A stretch of DNA of 64,000 nucleotides from Alkalihalophilus pseudofirmus. Its GTDB lineage: Bacteria; Bacillota; Bacilli; Bacillales; Bacillaceae_D. Below the pieces are notes generated by a model. It worked only from the letters and a program-made list of their open reading frames with translations, searched no databases and had not been told where the DNA came from. Positions 8,963-21,071 of this stretch are shown piece by piece. The translations under genes and the position numbers were made by a program. The DNA lies in contig NZ_CP117835.1 in NCBI RefSeq assembly GCF_029094545.1, forward strand, positions 248,001-312,000. Reading direction: 5' to 3'. The number at the start of each line of letters is the position of its first letter. Position 1 is the first letter of the stretch.

Positions 8963-9039
8963 GCGCCCTTAGCTCAGCTGGATAGAGTGTTTGACTACGA
9001 ATCAAAAGGTCGGGAGTTCGAATCTCTCAGGGCGCACCA
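8963..9039 (+). tRNA. tRNA-Arg(ACG)
   Basis: Acceptor stem GCGCCCT / AGGGCGC, anticodon ACG at 8997-8999, encoded CCA. Confidence 0.95.
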
Positions 9040-9055
9040 TTAGTAATTTATATAT

Positions 9056-9132
9056 CGGGAAGTGGCTCAGCTTGGTAGAGCACCTGGTTTGGGACCAGGG
9101 GGTCGCAGGTTCAAATCCTGTCTTCCCGACCA
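9056..9132 (+). tRNA. tRNA-Pro(UGG)
   Basis: Acceptor stem CGGGAAG / CTTCCCG, anticodon stem-loop CCTGG-TTTGGGA-CCAGG with TGG, encoded CCA. Confidence 0.95.
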
Positions 9133-9150
9133 TCTTATTTCTTTTAATAT

Positions 9151-9224
9151 GCGGGCGTAGTTTAGTGGTAAAACCTCAGCCTTCCAAGCTGATGATGTGG
9201 GTTCGATTCCCATCGCCCGCTCCA
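9151..9224 (+). tRNA. tRNA-Gly(UCC)
   Basis: Acceptor stem GCGGGCG / CGCCCGC, anticodon TCC at 9183-9185, encoded CCA. Confidence 0.95.
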
Positions 9225-9266
9225 ACAAAATATTTGGTGGGAGTGCTTTTTTTATTGCCTTTTTTA

Positions 9267-9343
<77 letters not shown>

Positions 9344-9364
9344 TAAAATATTTTAAAAAAGTTC

Positions 9365-9393
9365 TTGACGGTTCGATTTAGACTTGTTAAGAT
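9365..9393 (+). promoter_or_regulatory. rRNA operon promoter
   Basis: TTGACG (9365-9370) and TAAGAT (9388-9393) are 17 bases apart, about 140 bases before the 16S gene. A boxA-like GTTCTTTGAAAACTGAAC follows at about 9424. Confidence 0.75.
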
Positions 9394-9534
9394 AGTTAAG
9401 TCGCCAACGAGCGACAGACAAAAAGTTCTTTGAAAACTGAACAAAAGCCAAGCGAAATAGAGATACATGATATCTCGTCAATTATTAACGCAAGATGATT
9501 TTTCATCCTGTGTAAGTGAGCTTAATCAAACACT

Positions 9535-11089
<1,555 letters not shown>

Positions 11090-11196
11090 TGGAGTATTTA
11101 ACTCTAGTCGATGTATGATCTTACGATCATATACGCTTTGGATCTTTTGTTCAGTTTTGAGAGGACTTACTCTCTATTCTCTATCTAATAAGATAG

Positions 11197-11273
<77 letters not shown>

Positions 11274-11289
11274 TATATATCTTATAAGT

Positions 11290-11365
11290 GGGGCCTTAGC
11301 TCAGCTGGGAGAGCGCCTGCCTTGCACGCAGGAGGTCAGCGGTTCGATCCCGCTAGGCTCCACCA
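11290..11365 (+). tRNA. tRNA-Ala(UGC)
   Basis: Acceptor stem GGGGCCT / AGGCTCC (one G-U pair), anticodon TGC, encoded CCA; second tRNA of the 16S-23S spacer. Confidence 0.95.
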
Positions 11366-11598
11366 ATGGTTCTTTGAAAACTAGATAATGAAAACGGACA
11401 AAGAGAAACAAGAAGATCGAGGATACGATCAAGCGAGTGCTCGGAGCGTATATCAGTACGTGAGAACGCGAGTTGTGAAGTAGACGAAGATATTCGAAGT
11501 TTATCTGAAGTCCATGTAAACATATTTGTTCATCGGTATCTTTTAATAGAGAAGATTGAACGAGCATGTCAAGAATTCAACAACCTTTTTTAAATTTT

Positions 11599-14537
<2,939 letters not shown>

Positions 14538-14615
14538 AATTATTCTTGACATATGTTTACACATTATCTAGTTTTGAGAGAACCATCTCAAACATTCACT
14601 GTGAAGTGAATCATA

Positions 14616-14732
14616 GTCTGGTGGCGATAGCAAAGAGGTCACACCCGTTCCCATGCCGAACACGGTCGTTAAGCTCTTTTGCGCCGATGGTAGTTGGGGG
14701 CTTCCCCCTGTGAGAGTAGGACGTTGCCAGGC
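14616..14732 (+). rRNA. rrf: 5S ribosomal RNA (operon copy)
   Basis: A 117-base 5S gene with the conserved segment CACACCCGTTCCCATGCCGA and closing helix GTCTGG...CCAGGC. A second, identical 117-base copy lies at 16728-16844. Confidence 0.95.
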
Positions 14733-14736
14733 AGAT

Positions 14737-14767
14737 AAAACACAATCCATTAGGATTGTGTTTTTTA
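14737..14767 (+). terminator. rRNA operon terminator
   Basis: The stem AAAACACAATCC / GGATTGTGTTTT with loop ATTA is followed by a T run, four bases after the 5S gene. Confidence 0.9.
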
Positions 14768-14896
14768 GTATGCATAAAGGGATAAGGGGCGCAATAGAGC
14801 TCAACTGGTCCAAAGGAGCAGCGTCACTTTCGAATGCTTCTTGTATCCTTCATGACATTCATCTTGAACAATCTTCATGTTCCCCCTGTGAGACGA

Positions 14897-14976
14897 ACCC
14901 TTTCCCTTCGTAACGATTCATGAAAAACTTCGAAGAGAAACGGCATGAATAATCTTCCCCGTAGAAGAGAAAGGGT
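14897..14976. repeat. Imperfect 80-base palindrome between 5S fragments
   Basis: Outer arms ACCCTTTC / GAAAGGGT, inner arms ATTCATG / CATGAAT and a central CTTCGAAG make a nested hairpin. It sits exactly where the second 5S fragment is interrupted, so it may be an inserted small palindromic element. Confidence 0.5.
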
Positions 14977-14981
14977 AAGCC

Positions 14982-15056
14982 AGGACGTTGCCAGGCAGAT
15001 AAAACACAATCCATTGGATTGTGTTTTTTAGTATACATAAACGGGACAAGGGGCGC
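14982..15056 (+). repeat. Second copy of the 5S 3' end plus terminator
   Basis: About 75 bases nearly identical to 14718-14792, including the GGACGTTGCCAGGCAGATAA join of 5S and spacer and the complete hairpin terminator (15001-15029). It is read as a remnant of a duplicated rRNA operon end; whether it still terminates transcription is unknown. Confidence 0.8.
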
Positions 15057-15128
15057 TTTTGAGCTAAGCTAGCAGATCTCCTCGCTTCATCAACTCGCGC
15101 AATAAACAGCAAACTCATATATAATACC

Positions 15129-15299
15129 TCATGCCAATGACGCATATCGATTTAAAAAAACCGCGCAATAAACGAGCTTTAACGCATTTCCTCGCTCAAC
15201 CAACCCATTTACAAGACAGAAGGATACAATTAACCAGGCAATCGACGCAATAATGAGTGCTACTGACGCAATCACTCCAATCAGGTCCCCAATCAACAT
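15129..15299 (-). CDS. Small hypothetical membrane protein
   Basis: A 56-residue open frame starting MLIGDLIGVIASVALIIAS with one strongly hydrophobic segment (about residues 6-30) followed by a short polar tail. GGAGGAG lies nine bases before the ATG, a good ribosome binding site. I do not recognise the family; the N-terminus resembles the single-pass start of DUF948-like proteins, so it could also be a truncated relic. It stands alone on the minus strand between the rRNA operon and the trans-sulfuration enzyme. Confidence 0.45.
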   Translation of the reverse strand: MLIGDLIGVIASVALIIASIAWLIVSFCLVNGLVERGNALKLVYCAVFLNRYASLA

Positions 15300-15468
15300 C
15301 TGAAATCACTCCTCCAGAATCCCGCACTCCATTCAGTTTCTAAGTATATCGCTAATCTGATATCGAATTATTCCAACAATTTAAAGGTATTTGTTACGAT
15401 AATGTGTTAAAGTAAACAATAAGACTATTATTTAGATGATAGAAAGAGAACACAAGGAGTTGGAGTGT

Positions 15469-16623
15469 ATGCGTGAGAAGCGATTTAATACTCAAGCGGT
15501 TCATTTTCAAAAGAAAGAATCAGCTTATCATGTGAGCAAAGCAAAACCAATATATCAAACAACGGCCTTTACCTTTTCAGACCTTGATGATATGGAAAGC
15601 TTTTATGAAGGAGAAAAGAGTTATTTATATTCAAGATACAGTAATCCGAATACAGATGACTTAGGAGTAGGCATCGCTTTATTAGAAGGAGCAGAAGACG
15701 GGGTTGCTACGTCTTCAGGTATGTCGGCTATTCTAGCTGGAGTGCTAGCAGTGGCGAAAGAGGGCGATCATGTCCTTGCTTCAGAAGATTTATATGGCGG
15801 GACGTATCAATTGTTTGAACAAGAGCTTCCCAATATGGGGATTGATGTGAGCTTTGTCTCATTTGGAGACTTAGAGACAGTAGAGAAGGCGATCACAGAC
15901 CGTACAGTGCTGATTTATACAGAATCGATCACTAACCCTTTGCTACGGGTAGAAGATCTCGAGGGTGTAATCAGTCTTGCGAAAAAATATACGATCTATT
16001 CAATGATTGATAATACATTTGCAACGCCTTATTTACTGCAGCCAGCTAAAATTGGTGCAGATTTAATCGTACATAGTGCTACTAAATATATTGGCGGACA
16101 CAGTGATGTCAACGCTGGAGTGTTAGTTGGGACTGCTGTGCTTATCCAGAAAGCAAAATCAAAAATTGTGACACTTGGCTGCAATCTAACACCTTTTGAA
16201 GCGTGGCTTGGATGCAGGGGCTTAAAAACATTAAGCTTAAGAATGCAAAGACAATGCGAAAATGCTGCAAACCTTGCAAAGTCATTTAATAAAAGTGCAG
16301 GAGTAAGCAAAGTTTATTATCCGACCGATGTTTCTGCTAAAGGGAACGGTGCTATGGTAAGCATTGATTTAGCAGAAGAAGTAGATGTTGAAGAGTTTTT
16401 TAAGAACTTAAGCTGGGTTAAAATTGCTCCTACGCTTGCTGGAGTAGAAACAACAGTGTCTTACCCGTTACGTACTTCTCATCGTACGATCCCGGATGAA
16501 TTGAGATCAGAGCTTGGGATCGGAAAGCAGCTGGTGCGGATCTCTGTGGGGATTGAGGATGAAACAGATATAATAGAAGCTTTTCAGCATGCCATTAAAC
16601 AAGCTCAAATCAAGAACCTTTAA
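15469..16623 (+). CDS. Cys/Met-metabolism PLP-dependent enzyme (trans-sulfuration family)
   Basis: A 384-residue cytoplasmic enzyme of the cystathionine gamma-synthase / gamma-lyase / methionine gamma-lyase family. The PLP lysine is Lys206 in SATKYIGGHSD; the phosphate-binding TSSGMSA (about 81-87) and the tetramer-type YSRYSNPN (about 54-61) are present. The exact reaction cannot be told from sequence by eye. I chose the ATG at 15469 because AAGGAG lies nine bases upstream; the frame is open to 15436. It stands alone, with a terminator overlapping its end; no SAM riboswitch is visible upstream. Confidence 0.88.
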   Translation: MREKRFNTQAVHFQKKESAYHVSKAKPIYQTTAFTFSDLDDMESFYEGEKSYLYSRYSNPNTDDLGVGIALLEGAEDGVATSSGMSAILAGVLAVAKEGDHVLASEDLYGGTYQLFEQELPNMGIDVSFVSFGDLETVEKAITDRTVLIYTESITNPLLRVEDLEGVISLAKKYTIYSMIDNTFATPYLLQPAKIGADLIVHSATKYIGGHSDVNAGVLVGTAVLIQKAKSKIVTLGCNLTPFEAWLGCRGLKTLSLRMQRQCENAANLAKSFNKSAGVSKVYYPTDVSAKGNGAMVSIDLAEEVDVEEFFKNLSWVKIAPTLAGVETTVSYPLRTSHRTIPDELRSELGIGKQLVRISVGIEDETDIIEAFQHAIKQAQIKNL

Positions 16624-16645
16624 CGGTTTTTGATTTGAGTTTTTA
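16603..16645 (+). terminator. Terminator overlapping the end of the trans-sulfuration gene
   Basis: The stem CTCAAATCAAGAACC / GGTTTTTGATTTGAG starts inside the last codons and is followed by TTTTT. Confidence 0.8.
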
Positions 16646-16674
16646 TTTTCTTAAAAAGAATTTTGAATTAATGC

Positions 16675-16703
16675 TTGCAATGTTTTAGAACACATGGTAT
16701 ATT
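16675..16703 (+). promoter_or_regulatory. Promoter of the separate 5S-tRNA unit
   Basis: TTGCAA (16675-16680) and TATATT (16698-16703) with 17-base spacing lie 25 bases before the second 5S gene. Confidence 0.7.
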
Positions 16704-16727
16704 TATATATGTCTTAGAGACAACATA

Positions 16728-16844
16728 GTCTGGTGGCGATAGCAAAGAGGTCACACCCGTTCCCATGCCGAACACGGTCGTTAAGCTCTTTTGCGCCGAT
16801 GGTAGTTGGGGGCTTCCCCCTGTGAGAGTAGGACGTTGCCAGGC
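16728..16844 (+). rRNA. rrf: 5S ribosomal RNA (orphan copy)
   Basis: Identical over 117 bases to the operon copy at 14616-14732, sharing also a few upstream bases (CATA), but without 16S and 23S. It has its own promoter and leads into the initiator tRNA. Confidence 0.93.
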
Positions 16845-16898
16845 TAACAATTTTTATGTTTAAGAATTGAAAAGTTGTCTATAATAATAGTATAGCGT

Positions 16899-16972
<74 letters not shown>

Positions 16973-16982
16973 TACCTGGAGA

Positions 16983-17010
16983 AACCGGAACATATTTGTT
17001 CCGGTTTTTT
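16983..17010 (+). terminator. Terminator of the 5S-tRNA-fMet unit
   Basis: Stem AACCGGAACA / TGTTCCGGTT followed by six T, ten bases after the tRNA. Confidence 0.9.
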
Positions 17011-17028
17011 CTATGTTCTCGTCATACT

Positions 17029-17057
17029 TTGATTATAGCTTGCACATCACTTATAAG
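17029..17057 (+). promoter_or_regulatory. Candidate promoter of the thiL-tsaD operon
   Basis: TTGATT (17029-17034) and TATAAG (17052-17057) are 17 bases apart. A transcript would start near 17064 and run into the hairpin at 17081. Confidence 0.5.
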
Positions 17058-17080
17058 ATCAGCTAAACTAATACAGATAC

Positions 17081-17108
17081 CCTTAGGAACATCTATCCTA
17101 AGGTTTTT
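17081..17108 (+). terminator. Leader terminator ahead of thiL (possible attenuator)
   Basis: Stem CCTTAGGA / TCCTAAGG with a seven-base loop and six T, 29 bases before the thiL start. It lies downstream of the candidate promoter, so it either attenuates the operon or backs up the tRNA terminator. Confidence 0.6.
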
Positions 17109-17136
17109 TGCAGGATGATGTACATCAGAAGGGGGC

Positions 17137-18129
17137 ATGAATGTGAAAGATGAGTTTTCATTTATATCAAAGATTACTCCCCGTCATACTCATCAATCTT
17201 CCTTAAAAGTAGCGATCGGCGATGACGCTGCTGTTTACAGCGGGACGGATCTGTTTGATGAGGTCATATGTGTGGATACTATGGTAGAAGGGATTCATTT
17301 TAGGAAGGACACCCTGACACCTTACCAGATTGGAAAAAAAGCGTTAGCGGTCAATCTAAGTGATTTAGCAGCTATGGGAGCGGTCCCTCACTATTATCTG
17401 GTTTCTATTGCTATCCCAAAGAGCTGGAGTGAAGAGCAGTTAGAAGCTGTTTATCATGGGATGAAAGATTTGGCCGATCAATTTAAAGTTGATTTGATAG
17501 GCGGAGATACTGTATCGATTCAAGAATCTCTAGTAATTACTGTTACTGTCATTGGGAGAGTTGAAAAGAATCGAAGCCTCCTTCGTTCTAGTGCTGAAGT
17601 GGGGGATAATGTTTTCGTCACAGGATACGTAGGTGGTTCGGCAGCAGGTTTATCACTATTACTTGAAAAAGGAAATGAAGCTTCTTACTTCGATCATGAA
17701 CAAGAATTGATCAAAGCTCATCAAGAGCCGGTTCCACAAGTGAGGGCAGGGCGAATTTTTGCCCAGTCAAATGAGAGAATCTCATTAAATGATGTGAGTG
17801 ATGGGCTAGCAAGTGAAGCTAACGAAATTGCTGAAGCCAGCCAGGTCACTTTATTATTATATGAAGAAAAATTACCGCTTCATCCAGCTATGTCAGCAAA
17901 TGAGTTAGACCAGCAGCTCGATGCCGCTTTATATGGCGGAGAAGATTTTCAGCTGATTGGAACAGCTTCTAAGGAAACCTTTCCTTTAATACAAGCAGAA
18001 TGTAAAAGGCAAGGGATCTCATTACATCTAATAGGTGAAGTTATAGATAATCAGCCAGCAGTATATTTACAAAAAGAAAATGAAAAAATCTTGCTTTCAA
18101 AAAAGGGATACAATCATTTTTCAAAATAG
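17137..18129 (+). CDS. thiL: ThiL, thiamine-monophosphate kinase
   Basis: A 330-residue enzyme that phosphorylates thiamine monophosphate to thiamine diphosphate with ATP. It belongs to the PurM/AIR synthetase-like fold; the metal- and phosphate-binding segments IGDDAAVY (about residue 28), LIGGDTVS and the C-terminal ALYGGEDFQLIGT are intact. ATG 17137 is almost in contact with the AAGGGGG ribosome binding site; GTG at 17143 in the same frame has better spacing and may be the true start. It is the first gene of a close-packed operon with the t6A genes, the order seen in Bacillus. Confidence 0.93.
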   Translation: MNVKDEFSFISKITPRHTHQSSLKVAIGDDAAVYSGTDLFDEVICVDTMVEGIHFRKDTLTPYQIGKKALAVNLSDLAAMGAVPHYYLVSIAIPKSWSEEQLEAVYHGMKDLADQFKVDLIGGDTVSIQESLVITVTVIGRVEKNRSLLRSSAEVGDNVFVTGYVGGSAAGLSLLLEKGNEASYFDHEQELIKAHQEPVPQVRAGRIFAQSNERISLNDVSDGLASEANEIAEASQVTLLLYEEKLPLHPAMSANELDQQLDAALYGGEDFQLIGTASKETFPLIQAECKRQGISLHLIGEVIDNQPAVYLQKENEKILLSKKGYNHFSK

Positions 18130-18138
18130 GTGATTTCA

Positions 18139-18606
18139 ATGGATAAATGGACAATCAAAACAACCTCTCCCGAAGAAACGGCGCAGCTAGCTGAGCGAGT
18201 AGGAGAGCTTGTACAAGCTGGTGATGTACTTACGCTTGAAGGTGATCTAGGTGCAGGTAAAACCAGCTTTACTAAAGGGTTAGCAAAAGGGTTAGGAGTT
18301 ACACGGGTAGTTAGCAGCCCAACCTTTACGATTATTAAAGAATATAAAGGAAGAATTCCGCTCTATCATATGGATGTCTATCGTTTAGATGAGGGCGCGG
18401 AAGAACTTGGGTTGGAAGAGTATTTTGAAGGTGAAGGTGTGTCTGTGATTGAATGGGCAAGCATCATCCGAGAACAGCTTCCAAATGATCGTTTAGACAT
18501 TGTGATTACTCATGCCGGTGATACGACTCGTGAATTATCATTTTTTGCAAGTGGAATCCGTTATGAACAACTAAGTAAGGAGTTAGCGACATGGGCTACA
18601 CATTAG
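18139..18606 (+). CDS. tsaE: TsaE, ATPase of the t6A synthesis complex
   Basis: A 155-residue P-loop ATPase that supports the TsaB-TsaD-TsaE complex making threonylcarbamoyl adenosine at tRNA position 37. Walker A is GDLGAGKTSFTKG (about residues 38-50); the conserved SSPTFTIIKEY and HMDVYRL follow. The ATG at 18139 sits after AGGTGA; a GTG at 18130 is possible but less likely. It overlaps tsaB by 16 bases. Confidence 0.94.
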   Translation: MDKWTIKTTSPEETAQLAERVGELVQAGDVLTLEGDLGAGKTSFTKGLAKGLGVTRVVSSPTFTIIKEYKGRIPLYHMDVYRLDEGAEELGLEEYFEGEGVSVIEWASIIREQLPNDRLDIVITHAGDTTRELSFFASGIRYEQLSKELATWATH

Positions 18607-19307
18607 CAATCGATACGTCCTCATATGTACTGACTGTTGCAGTCACAGAAGACTCTAAAGTGCTGGGTGAGATGACGACTAATATTAAAAAGAATCATTC
18701 GCTGCGTTTAATGCCTGCCATTGGGCAACTAATGAGAGATACGGGAATTACACCAGAGCAGCTAACAAAGGTTGTTGTAGCTGATGGACCTGGCTCTTAT
18801 ACAGGTGTACGTATAGCAGTGACGACAGCCAAGACCTTAGCATGGTCTTTAAATATACCGCTCGTCGGCGTCTCGAGTCTAGAATTAATGGTACAAAATG
18901 GTCGTTTCTTTGAAGGGTATACGGTTCCTATTGTAGATGCCAGACGAGGACAAGTATTTACAGCTCTTTATAGAGGCGAGCAGCATAAAATGACCGTTCA
19001 GAAAGAAGATCGATTAAGGATGTTAAATGAATGGTTAGAAGAGTTAAAAGAGATAGAGGGGCTTATTTTGTTTGTAGGACAAGACGTTGAACTGCATCAG
19101 GAAGACATTCAATCAGCCCTGGGTGATAAAGCGGTCTTTGCTCCTGCTCAAATGACTCTGCCTCGGGGCGGGGAGTTAGCTGCACTTGGGGAAGAGAAAG
19201 AAGCAGTCGCGTCTATTCATACGTTTGTACCTCGTTATCTCCGTCTTGCAGAAGCTGAAGCCAAATGGCAAAGCGAGCAGAAGAAGGCGTGTGAGTCCAA
19301 TGATTGA
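18591..19307 (+). CDS. tsaB: TsaB, scaffold subunit of the t6A synthesis complex
   Basis: A 238-residue ASKHA-fold protein, inactive paralogue of TsaD, that dimerises with TsaD. The N-terminal LAIDTSSYVLTVAV and the GPGSYTGVRIAVTTAKTLA motif are typical. AAGGAG precedes the ATG by nine bases inside tsaE. Its stop overlaps the start of rimI. Confidence 0.94.
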   Translation: MGYTLAIDTSSYVLTVAVTEDSKVLGEMTTNIKKNHSLRLMPAIGQLMRDTGITPEQLTKVVVADGPGSYTGVRIAVTTAKTLAWSLNIPLVGVSSLELMVQNGRFFEGYTVPIVDARRGQVFTALYRGEQHKMTVQKEDRLRMLNEWLEELKEIEGLILFVGQDVELHQEDIQSALGDKAVFAPAQMTLPRGGELAALGEEKEAVASIHTFVPRYLRLAEAEAKWQSEQKKACESND

Positions 19308-19764
19308 GCAAGCGAAAAGTATCATTCGTTTAATGACAATCGATGACATTGAAGGGGTCTATGAAGTAGAAAAGAATTCTTTTCCTACACCTTGGAAGCC
19401 ATCCATTTTTATTAATGAATTACACGTGAATAAGTATGCTCATTACTTTGTATGTGAAAAAGAAGGCTATATTGCGGGCTATTGTGGTCTTTGGGTGATA
19501 GGAGAAGATGCTCAAATTACAAATATAGCGGTACATTCTTCTATGCGCGGACAAAAGTTTGGAGAACAGCTTCTTTCTTATGCGATGAATCATGCTAGAG
19601 AGCTTGGGGCTGTGCATATGTCACTTGAGGTAAGAGTGAGTAATGTCGTTGCACAAGGCCTTTATAAAAAGCTAGGTTTTAAAGAGGGTGGAATCCGTAA
19701 AAATTACTACACGGATAACCAAGAAGACGCAATGGTAATGTGGGTGAACTTAAATGGAGAATAA
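19300..19764 (+). CDS. rimI: RimI-type ribosomal-protein-alanine N-acetyltransferase
   Basis: A 154-residue GNAT acetyltransferase. The acetyl-CoA binding motif is seen at [18 protein letters not shown] and the C-terminal [17 protein letters not shown] is the usual RimI motif B. In E. coli RimI acetylates ribosomal protein S18; the substrate here is inferred. ATG 19300 lies in the end of tsaB (8-base overlap), between tsaB and tsaD as in other Bacillaceae. Confidence 0.92.
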   Translation: MIEQAKSIIRLMTIDDIEGVYEVEKNSFPTPWKPSIFINELHVNKYAHYFVCEKEGYIAGYCGLWVIGEDAQITNIAVHSSMRGQKFGEQLLSYAMNHARELGAVHMSLEVRVSNVVAQGLYKKLGFKEGGIRKNYYTDNQEDAMVMWVNLNGE

Positions 19765-20770
19765 AGAATTGATATTAGCAATTGAAACCAGCTGTGATGA
19801 GACGTCTGCTGCGGTAATTAAGGATGGGAAAGAGATCCTGAGCAACATTGTCTCCTCACAAATTGAGAGTCATAAACGGTTTGGCGGGGTAGTGCCGGAA
19901 ATTGCATCTAGGCACCATGTTGAACAAATTACCCTCATTATTGAAGAAGCAATGAGTGAGGCAGAAGTGACTTTTAAAGACCTTTCTGCTATTGCTGTAA
20001 CGGAAGGACCGGGTCTTGTGGGAGCGCTGTTAATTGGAGTGAATGCGGCTAAAGCAATGGCATTTGCCCATAACCTGCCGTTAATCGGAGTTCATCATAT
20101 TGCTGGTCATATTTATGCAAACCAACTTATCCACAAACTTGAGTTTCCGTTACTGACGTTAGTGGTCTCAGGCGGTCATACGGAGCTTGTGTATATGGAG
20201 AGCGATGGATCATTTGAAATTATAGGTGAAACGCGTGATGATGCTGTAGGGGAAGCCTATGACAAGGTAGCTAGAACAATTGGTCTGCCATATCCTGGCG
20301 GGCCTCACATTGACAAGCTTGCACATGAGGGCGAGCCTAGCTATGACCTTCCAAGAGCTTGGCTTGAGCCCGACAGCTTTGATTTTAGTTTTAGTGGATT
20401 AAAATCAGCAGTTATTAACACCTTGCACAACCAGAAGCAGCGTGGTGAAGAAATTAATACACAGGATCTTGCAGCGAGTTTTCAAGCAAGTGTAATAGAT
20501 GTATTAATAACAAAAACAAAAAAAGCGCAAGAGAAATACAATGTTAAACAGGTGCTTCTTGCAGGCGGAGTTGCAGCGAATAAAGGGTTAAGGACAGAGC
20601 TTAAGCGAACCTTTGACCATACAGAAGTAGAGTTAATTATCCCGCCATTAAACTTATGCACAGATAATGCAGCGATGATCGGGGCTGCAGCAAGTATCAA
20701 ATACAAGCAGGGCAAATTTTCAGCGTATGATTTAAATGGAAATCCAGGGCTTGATTTAGAAAGAGAATAA
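19754..20770 (+). CDS. tsaD: TsaD, threonylcarbamoyltransferase (t6A synthesis)
   Basis: A 338-residue Kae1/Gcp/YgjD family protein that transfers the threonylcarbamoyl group to A37 of ANN-decoding tRNAs. The N-terminal [14 protein letters not shown], the metal-binding histidines in [10 protein letters not shown] (about residues 111-120), VSGGHTELV and the C-terminal asparagine/aspartate region [10 protein letters not shown] are intact. It overlaps rimI by 11 bases and ends the operon. Confidence 0.96.
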   Translation: MENKELILAIETSCDETSAAVIKDGKEILSNIVSSQIESHKRFGGVVPEIASRHHVEQITLIIEEAMSEAEVTFKDLSAIAVTEGPGLVGALLIGVNAAKAMAFAHNLPLIGVHHIAGHIYANQLIHKLEFPLLTLVVSGGHTELVYMESDGSFEIIGETRDDAVGEAYDKVARTIGLPYPGGPHIDKLAHEGEPSYDLPRAWLEPDSFDFSFSGLKSAVINTLHNQKQRGEEINTQDLAASFQASVIDVLITKTKKAQEKYNVKQVLLAGGVAANKGLRTELKRTFDHTEVELIIPPLNLCTDNAAMIGAAASIKYKQGKFSAYDLNGNPGLDLERE

Positions 20771-20787
20771 CGAGTAACTTTCAGGTT

Positions 20788-20832
20788 TAAAACCACTTAT
20801 TGGTGCAAATGCTACCTTTAGGTGGTTTTTTT
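20788..20832 (+). terminator. Terminator of the thiL-tsaD operon
   Basis: Arms AAACCAC / GTGGTTT around a long loop, followed by TTTTT. Confidence 0.7.
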
Positions 20833-20853
20833 AGGCAAGTAAGCGATCTCTAT

Positions 20854-21040
20854 TTTGTCCACAGCTTTTATTAACATTTATGTGGATAACGTGGATAACT
20901 TAAAAAAGATACGTCTTTGCAAGGGGTAAACTGTTATTAACTTTAAATGTGGATAAGTAGAGATTAAATGTGAATTATTAAATGAACCCTTATAATATAA
21001 GGGTTTTACCTGTGTATAAACCTGTGAATAATGTGGATAT
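20854..21040. promoter_or_regulatory. Cluster of DnaA-box-like nonamers
   Basis: Seven nonamers match TTATCCACA/TGTGGATAA at 8 or 9 positions: TTGTCCACA (20854), TGTGGATAA (20880), CGTGGATAA (20889, directly abutting), TGTGGATAA (20947), TGTGTATAA (21011), TGTGAATAA (21023) and TGTGGATAT (21032). The first is on the plus strand and the other six on the minus strand. Two more with 7 of 9 lie at 20868 and 20968. In B. subtilis a DnaA-binding cluster lies in the same place, next to gcp (tsaD). Confidence 0.75.
20985..21006. repeat. Perfect hairpin within the DnaA-box cluster
   Basis: The palindrome AACCCTTAT-AAT-ATAAGGGTT is followed by only TTT, so it is a weak terminator at best. It separates the two halves of the DnaA-box cluster. 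Confidence 0.6.
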
Positions 21041-21071
21041 GTCAGAAAATTATATGAAAAGGCTGGTAGTT

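Larger units (their letters stand above)
14733..15128. other. Gene-free stretch with a duplicated 5S tail and palindrome
   Basis: No plausible gene is seen. The segment 14982-15056 repeats 14718-14792 (end of 5S, terminator and 25 bases beyond). Just before it, TCCCCCTGTGAGA (14881-14893) matches another part of the 5S gene, and between the two lies an imperfect 80-base palindrome (14897-14976). A 12-base word CGCGCAATAAAC occurs twice near 15096 and 15162. Confidence 0.75.

Noticed and set aside
14918-15145. Minus-strand frame of 75 codons
   Set aside because: It crosses the duplicated terminator and the 5S remnant and has no ribosome binding site.
20982-21071. Longer N-terminus for the large membrane protein
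   Set aside because: This part consists of the hairpin and three DnaA-box-like sites and has no ribosome binding site; the signal sequence begins only after 21072.
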